Below, piece by piece: positions 1-7,182 of a stretch of DNA of 10,314 bases (the first letter of the stretch is position 1; each line of letters starts with the position of its first letter). The stretch lies in NCBI GenBank assembly GCA_034696485.1, contig JAQIWT010001566.1:1-10314 (forward strand), written 5' to 3'. Under the pieces are notes generated by a model. It made no database searches. It was not told the origin of the DNA and was given only the letters and a program-made list of their open reading frames with translations. Both the position numbers and the translations under genes were made by a program. Source of the stretch: Isohypsibius dastychi. Taxonomy: Eukaryota > Tardigrada > Eutardigrada > Parachela > Isohypsibiidae.

Positions 1-54
1 ATTCATGCGTTCTAAACTTAATCGAATACAATATAGGCGCAGGATCTGATATAT

Positions 55-63
55 TATAAAAGG
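55..63 (+). promoter_or_regulatory. TATA-box-like element
   Basis: TATAAAAGG is a canonical TATA match. It would put a transcription start near 85-95. The coding-like stretch that opens at 93 has no early in-frame ATG, so the element may be fortuitous in this AT-rich stretch, or it may serve an unrecognised transcript. Confidence 0.3.
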
Positions 64-92
64 CGAATTTTTATGTTGCAATATATATGTAG

Positions 93-592
93 GTCTTCGA
101 AGATGACGCGCCGATCAAGCGAGATATCGAGTATGGCGGAATATATATACAGCAGGACTTGAGGACAAATCTCTTTCTGGTTCAGACCGCAATCCTGTAC
201 GCAATCCGCATGCACGATCCAAACTATGCGCAACGATTTGGGTTGATCTATACCTTCAGCATCGTCAAAACCGTGCCTACCATTTGCATTCCTTTTCGTC
301 CTCAACAATACACATGCGGCGATGAGAATGTCAATTTGGCTTTCAGAGATCAACCGGCAGTATATAGCTATGATCCTACGAACAGCGCATAGCCACAACT
401 ATGTCCAACTGCTCATCTTTTTAGGCAACCAAGGAAAACATCCAGACTATCCGATATACCCCTTCAGAACAGTTCGAATGGTCGTCGAAACGGTTATTTG
501 GGCCAAGAGACAATTCGCACAGCGATCGCTCGTCGTGGTTTGGGAGCATTGACTGCGGCAGAAAGTCCACGAATCAAGTCTGTTTGGAATAA
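93..592 (+). CDS. possible two-exon fragment of an unidentified spliced gene
   Basis: The frame opens right after TATATATGTAG, a plausible splice acceptor ending at 92, and stays open for 99 codons to a TAG at 390-392. It has no early ATG. A possible donor GTATAT at 360 and a strong acceptor CTCATCTTTTTAG ending at 424 would remove 65 nt and join, in phase 0, a second open stretch of 55 codons ending at TAA 590-592. A different reading frame from 426 is also open, to TGA 642-644, so the join is uncertain. Residues near the start read RDIEYGGIYIQQD. This recalls the YGGIY segment before the DXD motif of GT32-type glycosyltransferases, but the first Asp is Gln and nothing further supports it. 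The start would lie left of the window or be an unseen exon. No function is assigned. Confidence 0.25.
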
Positions 593-925
593 TACCTGCG
601 AAATTGATCATTGTGACCTTTGGGCAGGTGGATTCTTCATCTGAAGGTGATAACTGCAAGGATACTTAACGGACCCTGGTGCTGATCACTAACCAGTTGA
701 AAAGAAACTCAAATAGTCTCCTCCTGGTCACAAACTGTCAAGTTTTAGAGGTCTTCGTGTATTTCGCTGAGGATGACAGTTCGAATCGCGGCTTGTATCT
801 TTTTCTGGTTCTTTCATCTATCAACGTATCTCTGAGGTAATCATCAAGTTTACATAAGGAAGGTGTTTACAAGTAACTATTTTAAATCGACAATTTCATC
901 TGGCTAGCGTCACGAATGTACTTTC

Positions 926-1483
926 TTAGCCTTGAACGCCTCGAGCAACACAATGGCCCTTTCTCCTCCTGGGCTTTTGCCATTTGCACTGCGATAATAA
1001 TGCACACGACGCAGCCTTCGGGGCAGACTTGCACGGTGGTTGGGAATCAGAAACAATAACCTCGGCCTTCATACCGGCTTTGCACATCGCGCCAGCCTTA
1101 TTGTTATTGTAAAAATAGTAGGTTCCAGTTGAATTTGGGAGAAACATGAAGCTGCCTCCGTCGGTGTCTGCCGGAACAAGAATTTGGCCATTCCCGGAGC
1201 ATTTGTTATACTCTGTGACATTTTGCGTCACAGTTAGGCCTTGCGGACTGAGCCATTGGAAGCTGATCGTCACATTTGGCTGGATCTTGAGTGTTGCATA
1301 GACTTTGGCAAACCTCCACGAATTGGCATAAGGAGGAACCGATCCGTCGATCCCAATGATTGAAGGTTTTGAAGTGGGGGCCTTTGTAGCCCCAGAATTG
1401 GCCGCATGGGGGACAAAAACGAGGACAAACAAGCAAGTCAAGGCAACTGCAACGACGCGCCCGTTAAAGAACGATGACACCAT
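926..1483 (-). CDS. secreted phytocyanin-like cupredoxin, copper ligands mostly lost
   Basis: A 185-residue protein starting at ATG 1483. Residues 1-30 form a signal peptide (hydrophobic core 10-25, small residues at 27-30). Residues about 52-144 follow the phytocyanin pattern: W56, F75, W77, Y92-x-x-C95, the G119-TYYF strand, and C134-KAGMK followed by a Val/Ile-rich strand. C95 and C134 match the conserved phytocyanin disulfide pair. The type I copper ligands are mostly absent. No His stands at the first ligand position, Asn125 sits where the Cys ligand follows YF, and Met133 precedes C134 where phytocyanins have His. Only the axial Met138 remains. It therefore probably does not bind copper as a blue-copper centre, like many early-nodulin-like phytocyanins. 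Sequons are at N70, N88 and N117. A basic tail (150-185) adds four cysteines (C151, C160, C166, C178) and KPRRRKGHC. The role is unknown, perhaps at the cell surface. The family call is from pattern, not from a search. Confidence 0.75.
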   Translation of the reverse strand: MVSSFFNGRVVAVALTCLFVLVFVPHAANSGATKAPTSKPSIIGIDGSVPPYANSWRFAKVYATLKIQPNVTISFQWLSPQGLTVTQNVTEYNKCSGNGQILVPADTDGGSFMFLPNSTGTYYFYNNNKAGAMCKAGMKAEVIVSDSQPPCKSAPKAASCALLSQCKWQKPRRRKGHCVARGVQG

Positions 1484-2248
1484 TTTCAGTAAACAATATT
1501 ATGATTGACTTGCGAAAGAAATTGTGTCCAATAAAGCTCGACCGCACGAACCGCAAAGTTTGCCACAAGGTTGTCCGAGCAAACCGTGGAGCAGCGTGTG
1601 AAGCGTTTTTACCCGATGACTTAAAAGTAAGTATATTATATCCACAGATGTTATCCCAGGCAACTATAGACCACGCAGCATTTATGGTTGAATACCTATA
1701 AGGTCGAGGAAAGAATAAACTTGTATGGCGTGACTTGAATAATTTTGTGGTCGTCTGCACGATATAATGCTGTTTTCGATGGGATCGAAACAGTCCACCA
1801 CGACGAATTGCTTTTGTGTTTTGAATTTGTTTGGTCAGTGGTGGACTATTCTTGCCAGCCCGTTTCATCTTTCATGTCGGCCTTTAAGGTCGTAGTTCTA
1901 AACTGCCCCTCGTAAAAGTTTCACTTGCGTGACGTGAAGGTGAAGACCAAGCCAAGGCCAAAGCATCGAGAAGCCACATAGCACAACACCTTGAGAAAGA
2001 ATATCCGAATACAACATCTTATGAATGTGAGCCTCTTCGAGTCCTTTTTGAAATCTCAAATTATTCAAACTCCGTGCTCTTTGGAGGAAAAGGAAAAGTG
2101 GTGATAACTTGCGGTCGAGACGAACCAAGGACGGCGAACGATATTTGTTGAATCCTTGCGTGTTCACTTTGGACTTTGACAGCGAGGTTATCTTGGCTGG
2201 TAACTGATATTAGGTTCGTCAATCACGTACTCCAAAGACTCCACTGAG
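1484..2248. other. divergent intergenic region, no confident gene
   Basis: This 765-bp stretch lies between two genes that point away from each other. On the minus strand, about 150-160 nt before the ATG at 1483, there is a TATA-like run (GGATATAATATAC) and, nearer, an ATTGG box (CCAAT on the plus strand near 1529). No convincing TATA box precedes 2249. Open frames of 75-134 codons exist on both strands (for example 1474-1701 on plus), but they overlap antisense, lack family resemblance, and some lack an ATG. Confidence 0.5.
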
Positions 2249-3284
2249 ATGGCCTCAATGTTGACGTTGCGCGCAACGTCGAGGATGGTGTTGGTGATTG
2301 TTGCCACGTTGCTTCTTGTTCGTGCTAGTCTTGTGTTTGGCTGTACATACGAAAGCAGCCCCGCCATTTCGCTTAACAAAAAATCGATAACATATGTCCC
2401 GATATGCATTATTCTGAATGATCAAAGTTTGTTCTATGCTGAAGTCAAGTTCGACATTTTGACTCGAATTGTTCTCCAAGGAAGCTTTAATGCTGTTAGC
2501 GCTGCGAACGCATGTGGCTCTAACCCCTTGTGGTTTCCAAACGGATGCAACTTTGTTCCCCAGGGTGGAATATCTATGTATCCTGGAAGCGGTCTTGGAG
2601 CAGGCGCCCCGACCAATTTTTATGCAAATGTGCTCGGCTTCCCCGCGATTTATCGCAAAAGGTATGCCTATATTGGAGGAAATCAGCAAACTGTTCAGAG
2701 TGTATTTCCCATAGTGACGCTTGTTATCCAAGTGAATGGTGGCAACGTAGAGAAAGTTTATTGGGACGACGACTGTTACTTTAACGAGGGAAAGACATCC
2801 ACTACCTCAAGCTATACCATGCTGAGCTGTCGACCCAACGCGTTTGGCTTGCTCACGAACAATGCCACACGCGCTTTTGGTCCATCGGCGCCTGCAAACA
2901 CTGGCTTTGACTCGTCTCTTACCGTGCAAGCTTGTAAAACGGGCCTGGCAAACCAGGCGCTTCCAGAAGGATTCTGTGATTTGGGTATATATGTGGTCTG
3001 GACAGGCACCAGTGCTGACGGTCAGCAGCTGGGCAGTGCCGGACAACGATTCAGGAGGTTTCGAGACTATGCCATGTCCAATCAATACCTCACCGTAAGT
3101 TTTCAGCCTTAGTCTTCGCAAGAAGTCTTTGCCTAACGTTCTGACTGACTCTCAATAAAGATGCTAAACTTTACAGGACACAGTATTCCAAGTGATTCAC
3201 CAACGGTTGCCCCAGGAGCCTAACACAACTTGTCCTAGGTTTCCTGATCTTTGCCGAAAAGTAGCCTTCATCGCTACAGTCTAA
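2249..3284 (+). CDS. secreted cysteine-containing protein of unknown family (two exons)
   Basis: The ATG at 2249 begins an N-terminal signal peptide (MVLVIVATLLLV core) ending near residue 31 (VFG before C32). The uninterrupted frame runs to TAG 3110-3112 (287 residues). A strong donor, GTAAGT at 3095-3100, and an acceptor, TTTACAG ending at 3176 with TGCTAAAC just upstream, predict an 82-nt phase-0 intron. Splicing replaces five residues (VSFQP) by 35 in-frame codons ending at TAA 3282-3284, giving 317 residues. The mature protein has eight cysteines in exon 1 and two more in exon 2, a glycine/asparagine-rich middle, a WDDDC motif near residues 171-175, and sequons at NAT and, in exon 2, NTT. 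It has no second membrane segment, so it is probably exported. I do not recognise the family. Confidence is high that it is a gene and moderate for the 3' structure. Confidence 0.75.
3095..3176 (+). other. predicted 82-nt spliceosomal intron with internal AATAAA
   Basis: It starts GTAAGT and ends CTAAACTTTACAG, and has CTAAC at 3133-3137 as another branch-like site. It joins codons in phase 0 and carries the stop of the unspliced frame (3110-3112). An AATAAA at 3154-3159 lies inside it, 42 nt past that stop, so intronic polyadenylation would give the shorter product. Confidence 0.6.
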
Positions 3285-3313
3285 TAAGAATGATTGTCGA
3301 ATAGTTTGAATGC

Positions 3314-3323
3314 TTTAATTAAA
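3314..3323. terminator. palindromic ATTAAA poly(A)-like signal shared by convergent genes
   Basis: TTTAATTAAA is a perfect palindrome that reads ATTAAA on both strands. It lies about 30 nt past the plus-strand stop (3284) and about 22 nt past the minus-strand stop (3345). It is the only poly(A)-like hexamer I see in the 60-bp gap. Confidence 0.4.
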
Positions 3324-3344
3324 TTTGAATCGCACAATCAAAAC

Positions 3345-3767
3345 CTACGCAGATCGCTTTGAGGAAGCAACAAAAAGCTGTAATACGGCTAAGACACTCG
3401 CAGCGTAGGTCGCCGTGCGAAAGAAGGACATGGGCTTGTTGATTCCAGCAATGTACGCAACGTTATAGACAGCGCGCGCAGTAAGAAAACTGGCGGCGTG
3501 CTTGGCGATCTCCGCATCGCTCACACCACGAGCAACAGCAAAGGCAATTGCGGGTCCGAAAAGCGCCATGCTTTCGATGCCGTTCAAGTGAGCACCCGTA
3601 CATCTCGTTGCCATGGCGGCCAGCGCAGGTGAGTCGGAAAAGACGATCTCGGCCTTGGTCTCGCGAGGGGCCTCGTTGTTGTAGTCAAGTCCAAGCTTGC
3701 CAAAGTAGAGTGCGCCCTTGACAATGTGTGGGATATAAGCCAGAACCGCACACATGGGGATGGCCAT
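3345..3767 (-). CDS. MAPEG-family small membrane protein
   Basis: The first ATG in the frame is at 3767, giving 140 residues, normal for a MAPEG protein (membrane-associated proteins in eicosanoid and glutathione metabolism). Four hydrophobic segments fit the family's four-helix bundle: about 3-22, 48-79 around the motif, 85-110 and 118-135. The core MAPEG pattern is visible as R-x4-H-x-N-x2-E (RCTGAHLNGIE) followed by FGPAIAFAVA, then a third segment LTARAVYNVAYIAGINKP ending in FRT, the usual ARxxY and R positions. Family members include microsomal glutathione transferases and leukotriene-C4-synthase-like enzymes. The substrate cannot be told here. The frame stays open five codons upstream to a TAG inside CACTAACCTTTCGAATAG, a good branch point and acceptor. 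A short 5' exon is therefore possible, starting for example at an ATG at 3834 or 3885. It lies tail to tail with the gene ending at 3284. Confidence 0.8.
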   Translation of the reverse strand: MAIPMCAVLAYIPHIVKGALYFGKLGLDYNNEAPRETKAEIVFSDSPALAAMATRCTGAHLNGIESMALFGPAIAFAVARGVSDAEIAKHAASFLTARAVYNVAYIAGINKPMSFFRTATYAASVLAVLQLFVASSKRSA

Positions 3768-3992
3768 AGCCACGTTATCCTTTAGCTATTCGAAAGGTTA
3801 GTGTTCGCCATTTGTCATGCGCAGATAATACCATCGTCGAGTCTCGTAGCGACAGTATCTTGAAAGCAATTCTTATTTTGTCCATGCTATGGTCTCAAAA
3901 TCTCTCGAATCGTTTCTCGCTTGGCGAACGACCATTTCTGTTATGATGAATATATGGGTCCTCAAGGTGAGTTGCGAGGCGAATCCACGTGA

Positions 3993-4211
3993 ATGAGAAT
4001 GTCCGAATCTCCGTCGACGTCGTCGTCAGTACACTCGTCTCAGACTGCTTTCCGTCGCACTCCTAGATGCAGATTTTCACAGGCGAGAGAGATGGTCGCC
4101 GCACGGCTATTCTTCTTGCAATTGCACATCATCGCCCGTGTGGTCTGCGCTGGTCGACCCGCTTGTCTATATTGTCCGTCTGATGAGCGATCAATTCAAA
4201 CGTTGACTTGA
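3993..4211 (+). CDS. weak candidate small ORF, possibly the 3' exon of a short spliced gene
   Basis: ATG 3993 opens a 72-residue frame, Ser/Thr-rich at first, then a hydrophobic patch (ARLFFLQLHIIARVVC) and three cysteines. AATAAA at 4242-4247 lies 31 nt after the stop. A perfect donor CAAG|GTGAGT at 3967 follows ATGATG at 3943-3948, and the acceptor TTTTCACAG ends at 4082. That 116-nt intron would join in phase 0, giving about 50 residues. No family is recognised, and random occurrence is quite possible. Confidence 0.2.
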   Translation: MRMSESPSTSSSVHSSQTAFRRTPRCRFSQAREMVAARLFFLQLHIIARVVCAGRPACLYCPSDERSIQTLT

Positions 4212-4365
4212 CTTCGACGATGCGTGAAATATTATCATTGGAATAAATAACTCACGAAATTTTCCATTTTATATATTTAGATGTTTAGATAATGACCAAG
4301 GGAATAATATATGTGATTTATTTTTGAAAATTGTTTTACCGCCAGACTGCTGTGGATCCGGAGAT

Positions 4366-4474
4366 AAAAATAAATAAGACCGAAATCCGAAAGTCGCGCG
4401 CTTGGATGCGCATCATCTTCAGCTCTCTACTATGTACGCTTCAAGTTCCTGAATCGCTCATCCTCATCTTCGGT
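4366..4474 (+). repeat. diverged direct repeat, copy 1 (about 109 bp)
   Basis: This copy matches 4565-4677 in order, with small insertions and deletions. Shared blocks are ATAAGACCGAAA, TTGGATGCGC, GCGCATCATCT, CAGCTCT, ACGCTTCAAGTTCCTGAAT and TCATCCTCATCTTCGGT. Its ends carry a short inverted pair, ACCGAA at 4379-4384 and TTCGGT at 4469-4474. It holds an extra TCCGAAA relative to copy 2. Confidence 0.85.
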
Positions 4475-4564
4475 ATTATTTTATATTGATATCTATTTGC
4501 TTTGGGCGCGTCCCCCCTGCGCGCGTTCCCAATATATATGGTCGCGCTCATCGAATTATTTTTT

Positions 4565-4677
4565 AAAAAAATAAACAATAAGACCGAAAGTCGCGCTTGG
4601 ATGCGCGCTATGCGCATCATCTGCAGCTCTCATACGCTTCAAGTTCCTGAATAATCGCGTTCATCCTCATCTTCGGT
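4565..4677 (+). repeat. diverged direct repeat, copy 2 (about 113 bp)
   Basis: Second copy, about 200 bp downstream in the same orientation. The same inverted ends are ACCGAA at 4583-4588 and TTCGGT at 4672-4677. It has an internal GATGCGC/GCGCATC inverted pair that can form a small hairpin (4611-4619 region). Compared with copy 1 it gains bases around GCGCTATGCGC and loses a few in the CTCT region. It ends about 100 bp before the TATA box at 4781. Confidence 0.85.
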
Positions 4678-4780
4678 TTTGATTTTTACCATGGCATTTA
4701 TACACTGTACCTTCTGTAGACTTTAAAGCGGAATGGATTTTGTTAAAGCTCGTCCATCTTGTCATCATTCGCAGACATCC

Positions 4781-4790
4781 TATATAAAAG
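4781..4790 (+). promoter_or_regulatory. strong TATA box
   Basis: TATATAAAAG is a full TATA consensus, with a GC-rich CGCGAC just after it, so transcription would start near 4812. The first ATG downstream is at 4939. No long gene follows directly, which suggests either a short-ORF or non-coding transcript, or a spliced one. Confidence 0.5.
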
Positions 4791-4938
4791 CGCGACTTCT
4801 GTTATTTGGTCAATAATCACTCTTGTTTCAAAAACCAAAATCAATAGAAGATTACTTTAACGGCCTTCTCATTCGTCTTCTCGACTCGCGTGTCCTTGAG
4901 AACGAACAGCTGGACAAGCTGACGGCGAAAACTGGGCG

Positions 4939-5070
4939 ATGACAGACGGCGAGTTGTCGTTATTTCAAGAGCGTCTCAGTGTCAAGCAGAAGAAAGCAGC
5001 CTTCGTGCAGCACAGGTCTCCAAAGTGGTGTCGCGTCGAGGCCAAGTTGCTCTGGGTGACGACGAAGTGA
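4939..5070 (+). CDS. weak candidate small ORF downstream of the 4781 TATA box
   Basis: ATG 4939 is the first ATG after the TATA box and opens 43 codons to TGA 5068-5070 (MTDGELSLFQERL start, charged, two Trp). Another frame without ATG is open from about 4824 and stops at TGA 4940-4942, overlapping this ATG as ATGA. The third frame is open from about 4927 to about 5140. All three frames have few stops here, so open length alone is poor evidence. A minus-strand frame, 4960-5178, is also open. No family is recognised. Confidence 0.2.
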   Translation: MTDGELSLFQERLSVKQKKAAFVQHRSPKWCRVEAKLLWVTTK

Positions 5071-5565
5071 ACGAGAGTGGTTGTGTCTGCTTGGCGACGG
5101 CACCCACTTACGTGACACTGGACTTCTCGTGCCTCGTTTGAGTTTGAACATTTCACTCATGTCCGGCACAATTAGCATATCTGGTCATACCACGCAATTG
5201 ATGGTCGAGTGAACTTAGCGCTCGGGCAATCCTCATTTCGCGTTAGACCCAATCTGACTTAGTTTGTGTACCTGCCGATCCAATCCTCGCTGACGGACAA
5301 GCAACCGTTTGTTTTAAGGTCTAGTAGACGCATGGACATCTCGCCTTATTTAATTTGATCCTGAGCAGGGAAGGGCTTGGCAACAAGCTGATTGGCCAAT
5401 TGACATAGCTGTTTATGTCTCAATCGTTTTTATCGGATAGAACAACACAAGTCGAAACTTTGATTAGAGTCGGAAATCTCTAAATATACTGTCGGTTCAC
5501 TGATAGAGTGACGGATTTGCGCATTACGTGACGTCTATTGATGGTTCGTTTGTGTGGCTTGAGAA
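5071..5565. other. upstream region of the TMX-like gene
   Basis: I see no secure gene. A GTAAGT donor-like hexamer on the minus strand (5106-5111) follows a short open stretch from ATG 5178, but no partner exon stands out. A TATA-like TAAATATA at 5481-5488 lies 78 nt before the ATG at 5566. Confidence 0.4.
5524..5535 (+). promoter_or_regulatory. CRE/UPRE-like bZIP site
   Basis: TTACGTGACGTC contains TGACGTC (7 of the 8 bases of the CRE palindrome) overlapping ACGTGAC. It lies 30-42 nt before the start of an ER protein gene. It resembles the sites bound by ATF/CREB/XBP1-type bZIP factors. Regulation by ER stress is only an inference. Confidence 0.35.
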
Positions 5566-7182
5566 ATGGCGAAACGATTTAGATTGTTTGTCGTGGTTTT
5601 CGTGGCTCTCCTGTGTGTTTCCCTGAGCACTGAAGGGGTGATCACAAACGAATGTAATGGGGACTTGGATGAAACATGCTCGAACTCGGTAGCGCCATAC
5701 TTCAAGACCTTAAGTGTTTCTGAATTCCTCTCGCAGTTGCCAACCAAAGAGAGGAGTCCGACTCTGGTGATGTTTATTGACTTTGAGTGCAATGAAGGAC
5801 AGAATGGCGGTAAGGATTGCGTGACTACAAGGCAGAATTTCGAGCGATGTTCTGAACTCTACAGTACCGAGAGGTTAAAAGATGGATCGCTACCGTCTGT
5901 TCAGTTCATTCAAGTACTGGATCATTTTGCGGCGATTGTTACGAATGCCAGTGTAAACTCAGTCCCCCGCATTCGTTTCTACGAACGGGGCAGACCAATC
6001 CAAATTGGATTCTTCGGGTCAACCAAGACGCATGAACATGCATTGTTACAATTCCTGCTGCGGATGGTACGGCCTAGCGTCATTCCAATTGAAAACGAAG
6101 TGCAGCTCAACAATTTTCTGTTCCCTTCTACTGATGCAATTAGAGACCATGTCACGATCGATCCAGTGTCGTTCATCCTCGTTGAACCAGAAAGCGGTTC
6201 CTTACGGTCGCGCACCGAATTTCAATTTGCAGCGGACAAGCTCAGAGCAAAACGGTTTTTTGGCCACGTACGCATCGCGGTGGGTGCAGATTGGCCCAAA
6301 GTTCTCAACGTTAGTGGTCTGGTAGCCCCAGCCATCGTTCGCTATGAGACGGGCCAAAGCCCAACAATTATCCTAAATGGCTACAACGAGATGTTCAAAG
6401 AAGAAGATATGATGTGGAGTTCGATTGAGCGTAACCAGTTCCCCACTGTTTCGGAACTGGGATGGCATAACTTCAGAGACCTGACCGAGACGGACCTAAA
6501 TCTCATCGCTGTCGTGGGCTTGTACGACTCGGCAGAAGTGCGAGATGGCTGCGTAAAGGCATTTATAAAGGCTCATGGGCTGTTCGCAGATTCCTTTGTG
6601 TTTGCTGTGTTCAACCGCACCGAATACGCTGACTATCTTAGGGCATATGCTGATCCTCACCACACACATATTGCATTCAAGAAACTCAACTCGACCTTCT
6701 ACTTGAAGACGTCCCAACAGACACTGGACTCTTTTCTTGAAGAGATTCTTCGAGGAAACCAGCCAGAATTCTTTGAAAAGGGAGCCCAGGCGCTTCCGAG
6801 ACTGATTCTCCGCGCCATCATTTACCGTCCTAGCTTCATTTTCGTCATACTGGGTGGCCTCGCACTTGGGGTGTTCCTTATAGCGTATTGCGCTTGTGGG
6901 ATGAGGAATACGCTCCTTGGACTCGACAACATGGTGGTTCTTCGCAAAGACCGAGACAAGAACCCAAATTATCCTCGCGATCTGGCCCGGGTCGCATCCG
7001 ATCCATTCTCAACCGAGGATGAGATCGTGGAGACAGAGACGACAAGCGAGAAGGAGATTGACGAAAATGAGAAGAGCAAGAATCAGGATGAGGACGAGAT
7101 TGAAGAAGTTGACAAGAACCAGAAGGAGGAGAAGGTAGCGGTAGACAAATCTATTACTGCCAGTCCGGACAATAGCGAATAG
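5566..7182 (+). CDS. type I ER membrane PDI-like protein (TMX3-like), CXXC lost
   Basis: A 538-residue protein. The signal peptide is residues 1-24 (hydrophobic 7-20). Residues about 45-170 form a thioredoxin-like domain: a beta strand LVMFIDFEC, the SVPRIRFYERG strand with the cis-Pro position at P134, then a G-F/Y-G and a closing helix. In place of WCGHC there is C75 and, ten residues on, C85, so no CXXC disulfide motif exists and oxidoreductase activity is unlikely. Residues about 175-400 fit further thioredoxin-fold (b/b'-like) domains, ending FLEEILRGNQPEF, similar in arrangement to TMX3 and PDI C-terminal regions. A single membrane helix (about 424-446) is followed by C-A-C-G and a cytosolic tail rich in Glu, Lys and Asp (484-525). 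Sequons are N127, N248, N350 and N375. It is probably a glycoprotein chaperone or client-binding protein of the ER. It has no dilysine ending and stops in DNSE. It is intronless. Confidence 0.8.
   Translation: MAKRFRLFVVVFVALLCVSLSTEGVITNECNGDLDETCSNSVAPYFKTLSVSEFLSQLPTKERSPTLVMFIDFECNEGQNGGKDCVTTRQNFERCSELYSTERLKDGSLPSVQFIQVLDHFAAIVTNASVNSVPRIRFYERGRPIQIGFFGSTKTHEHALLQFLLRMVRPSVIPIENEVQLNNFLFPSTDAIRDHVTIDPVSFILVEPESGSLRSRTEFQFAADKLRAKRFFGHVRIAVGADWPKVLNVSGLVAPAIVRYETGQSPTIILNGYNEMFKEEDMMWSSIERNQFPTVSELGWHNFRDLTETDLNLIAVVGLYDSAEVRDGCVKAFIKAHGLFADSFVFAVFNRTEYADYLRAYADPHHTHIAFKKLNSTFYLKTSQQTLDSFLEEILRGNQPEFFEKGAQALPRLILRAIIYRPSFIFVILGGLALGVFLIAYCACGMRNTLLGLDNMVVLRKDRDKNPNYPRDLARVASDPFSTEDEIVETETTSEKEIDENEKSKNQDEDEIEEVDKNQKEEKVAVDKSITASPDNSE

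Larger units (their letters stand above)
4212..4780. other. AT-rich non-coding stretch with duplicated block
   Basis: No open frame of note. The stretch mixes AT-rich runs (for example near 4263-4330 and a TTTTTTAAAAAA palindrome near 4559-4570) with GC-rich islands rich in CGCG and GCGC. Most of its structure is the pair of repeats annotated separately. Confidence 0.6.

Noticed and set aside
773-835. Short ORF resembling a signal peptide (MTVRIAACIFFWFFHLSTYL)
   Set aside because: It stops after 20 codons. The GTATCT donor inside it is weak and no downstream exon fits. It lies behind the 3' end of the cupredoxin-like gene.
1474-1701. 75-codon plus-strand frame with ATG, and its 134-codon antisense partner (1464-1868)
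   Set aside because: They lie on opposite strands of the same DNA, show no family features and overlap the 5' end of the cupredoxin-like gene. They are likely chance frames.
1898-2167. 89-codon minus-strand frame with a hydrophobic middle
   Set aside because: It starts with GTG, has no ATG, no signals and no recognised domain.
4366-4677. CRISPR array or box C/D snoRNA pair
   Set aside because: There are only two copies, far apart and with no regular spacers. Box C-like and D-like words are imperfect and wrongly placed, and the context is eukaryotic.
4960-5178. 72-codon minus-strand frame with ATG and an internal GTAAGT
   Set aside because: It overlaps several other open frames in a stop-poor region and has no recognised domain or acceptor partner.
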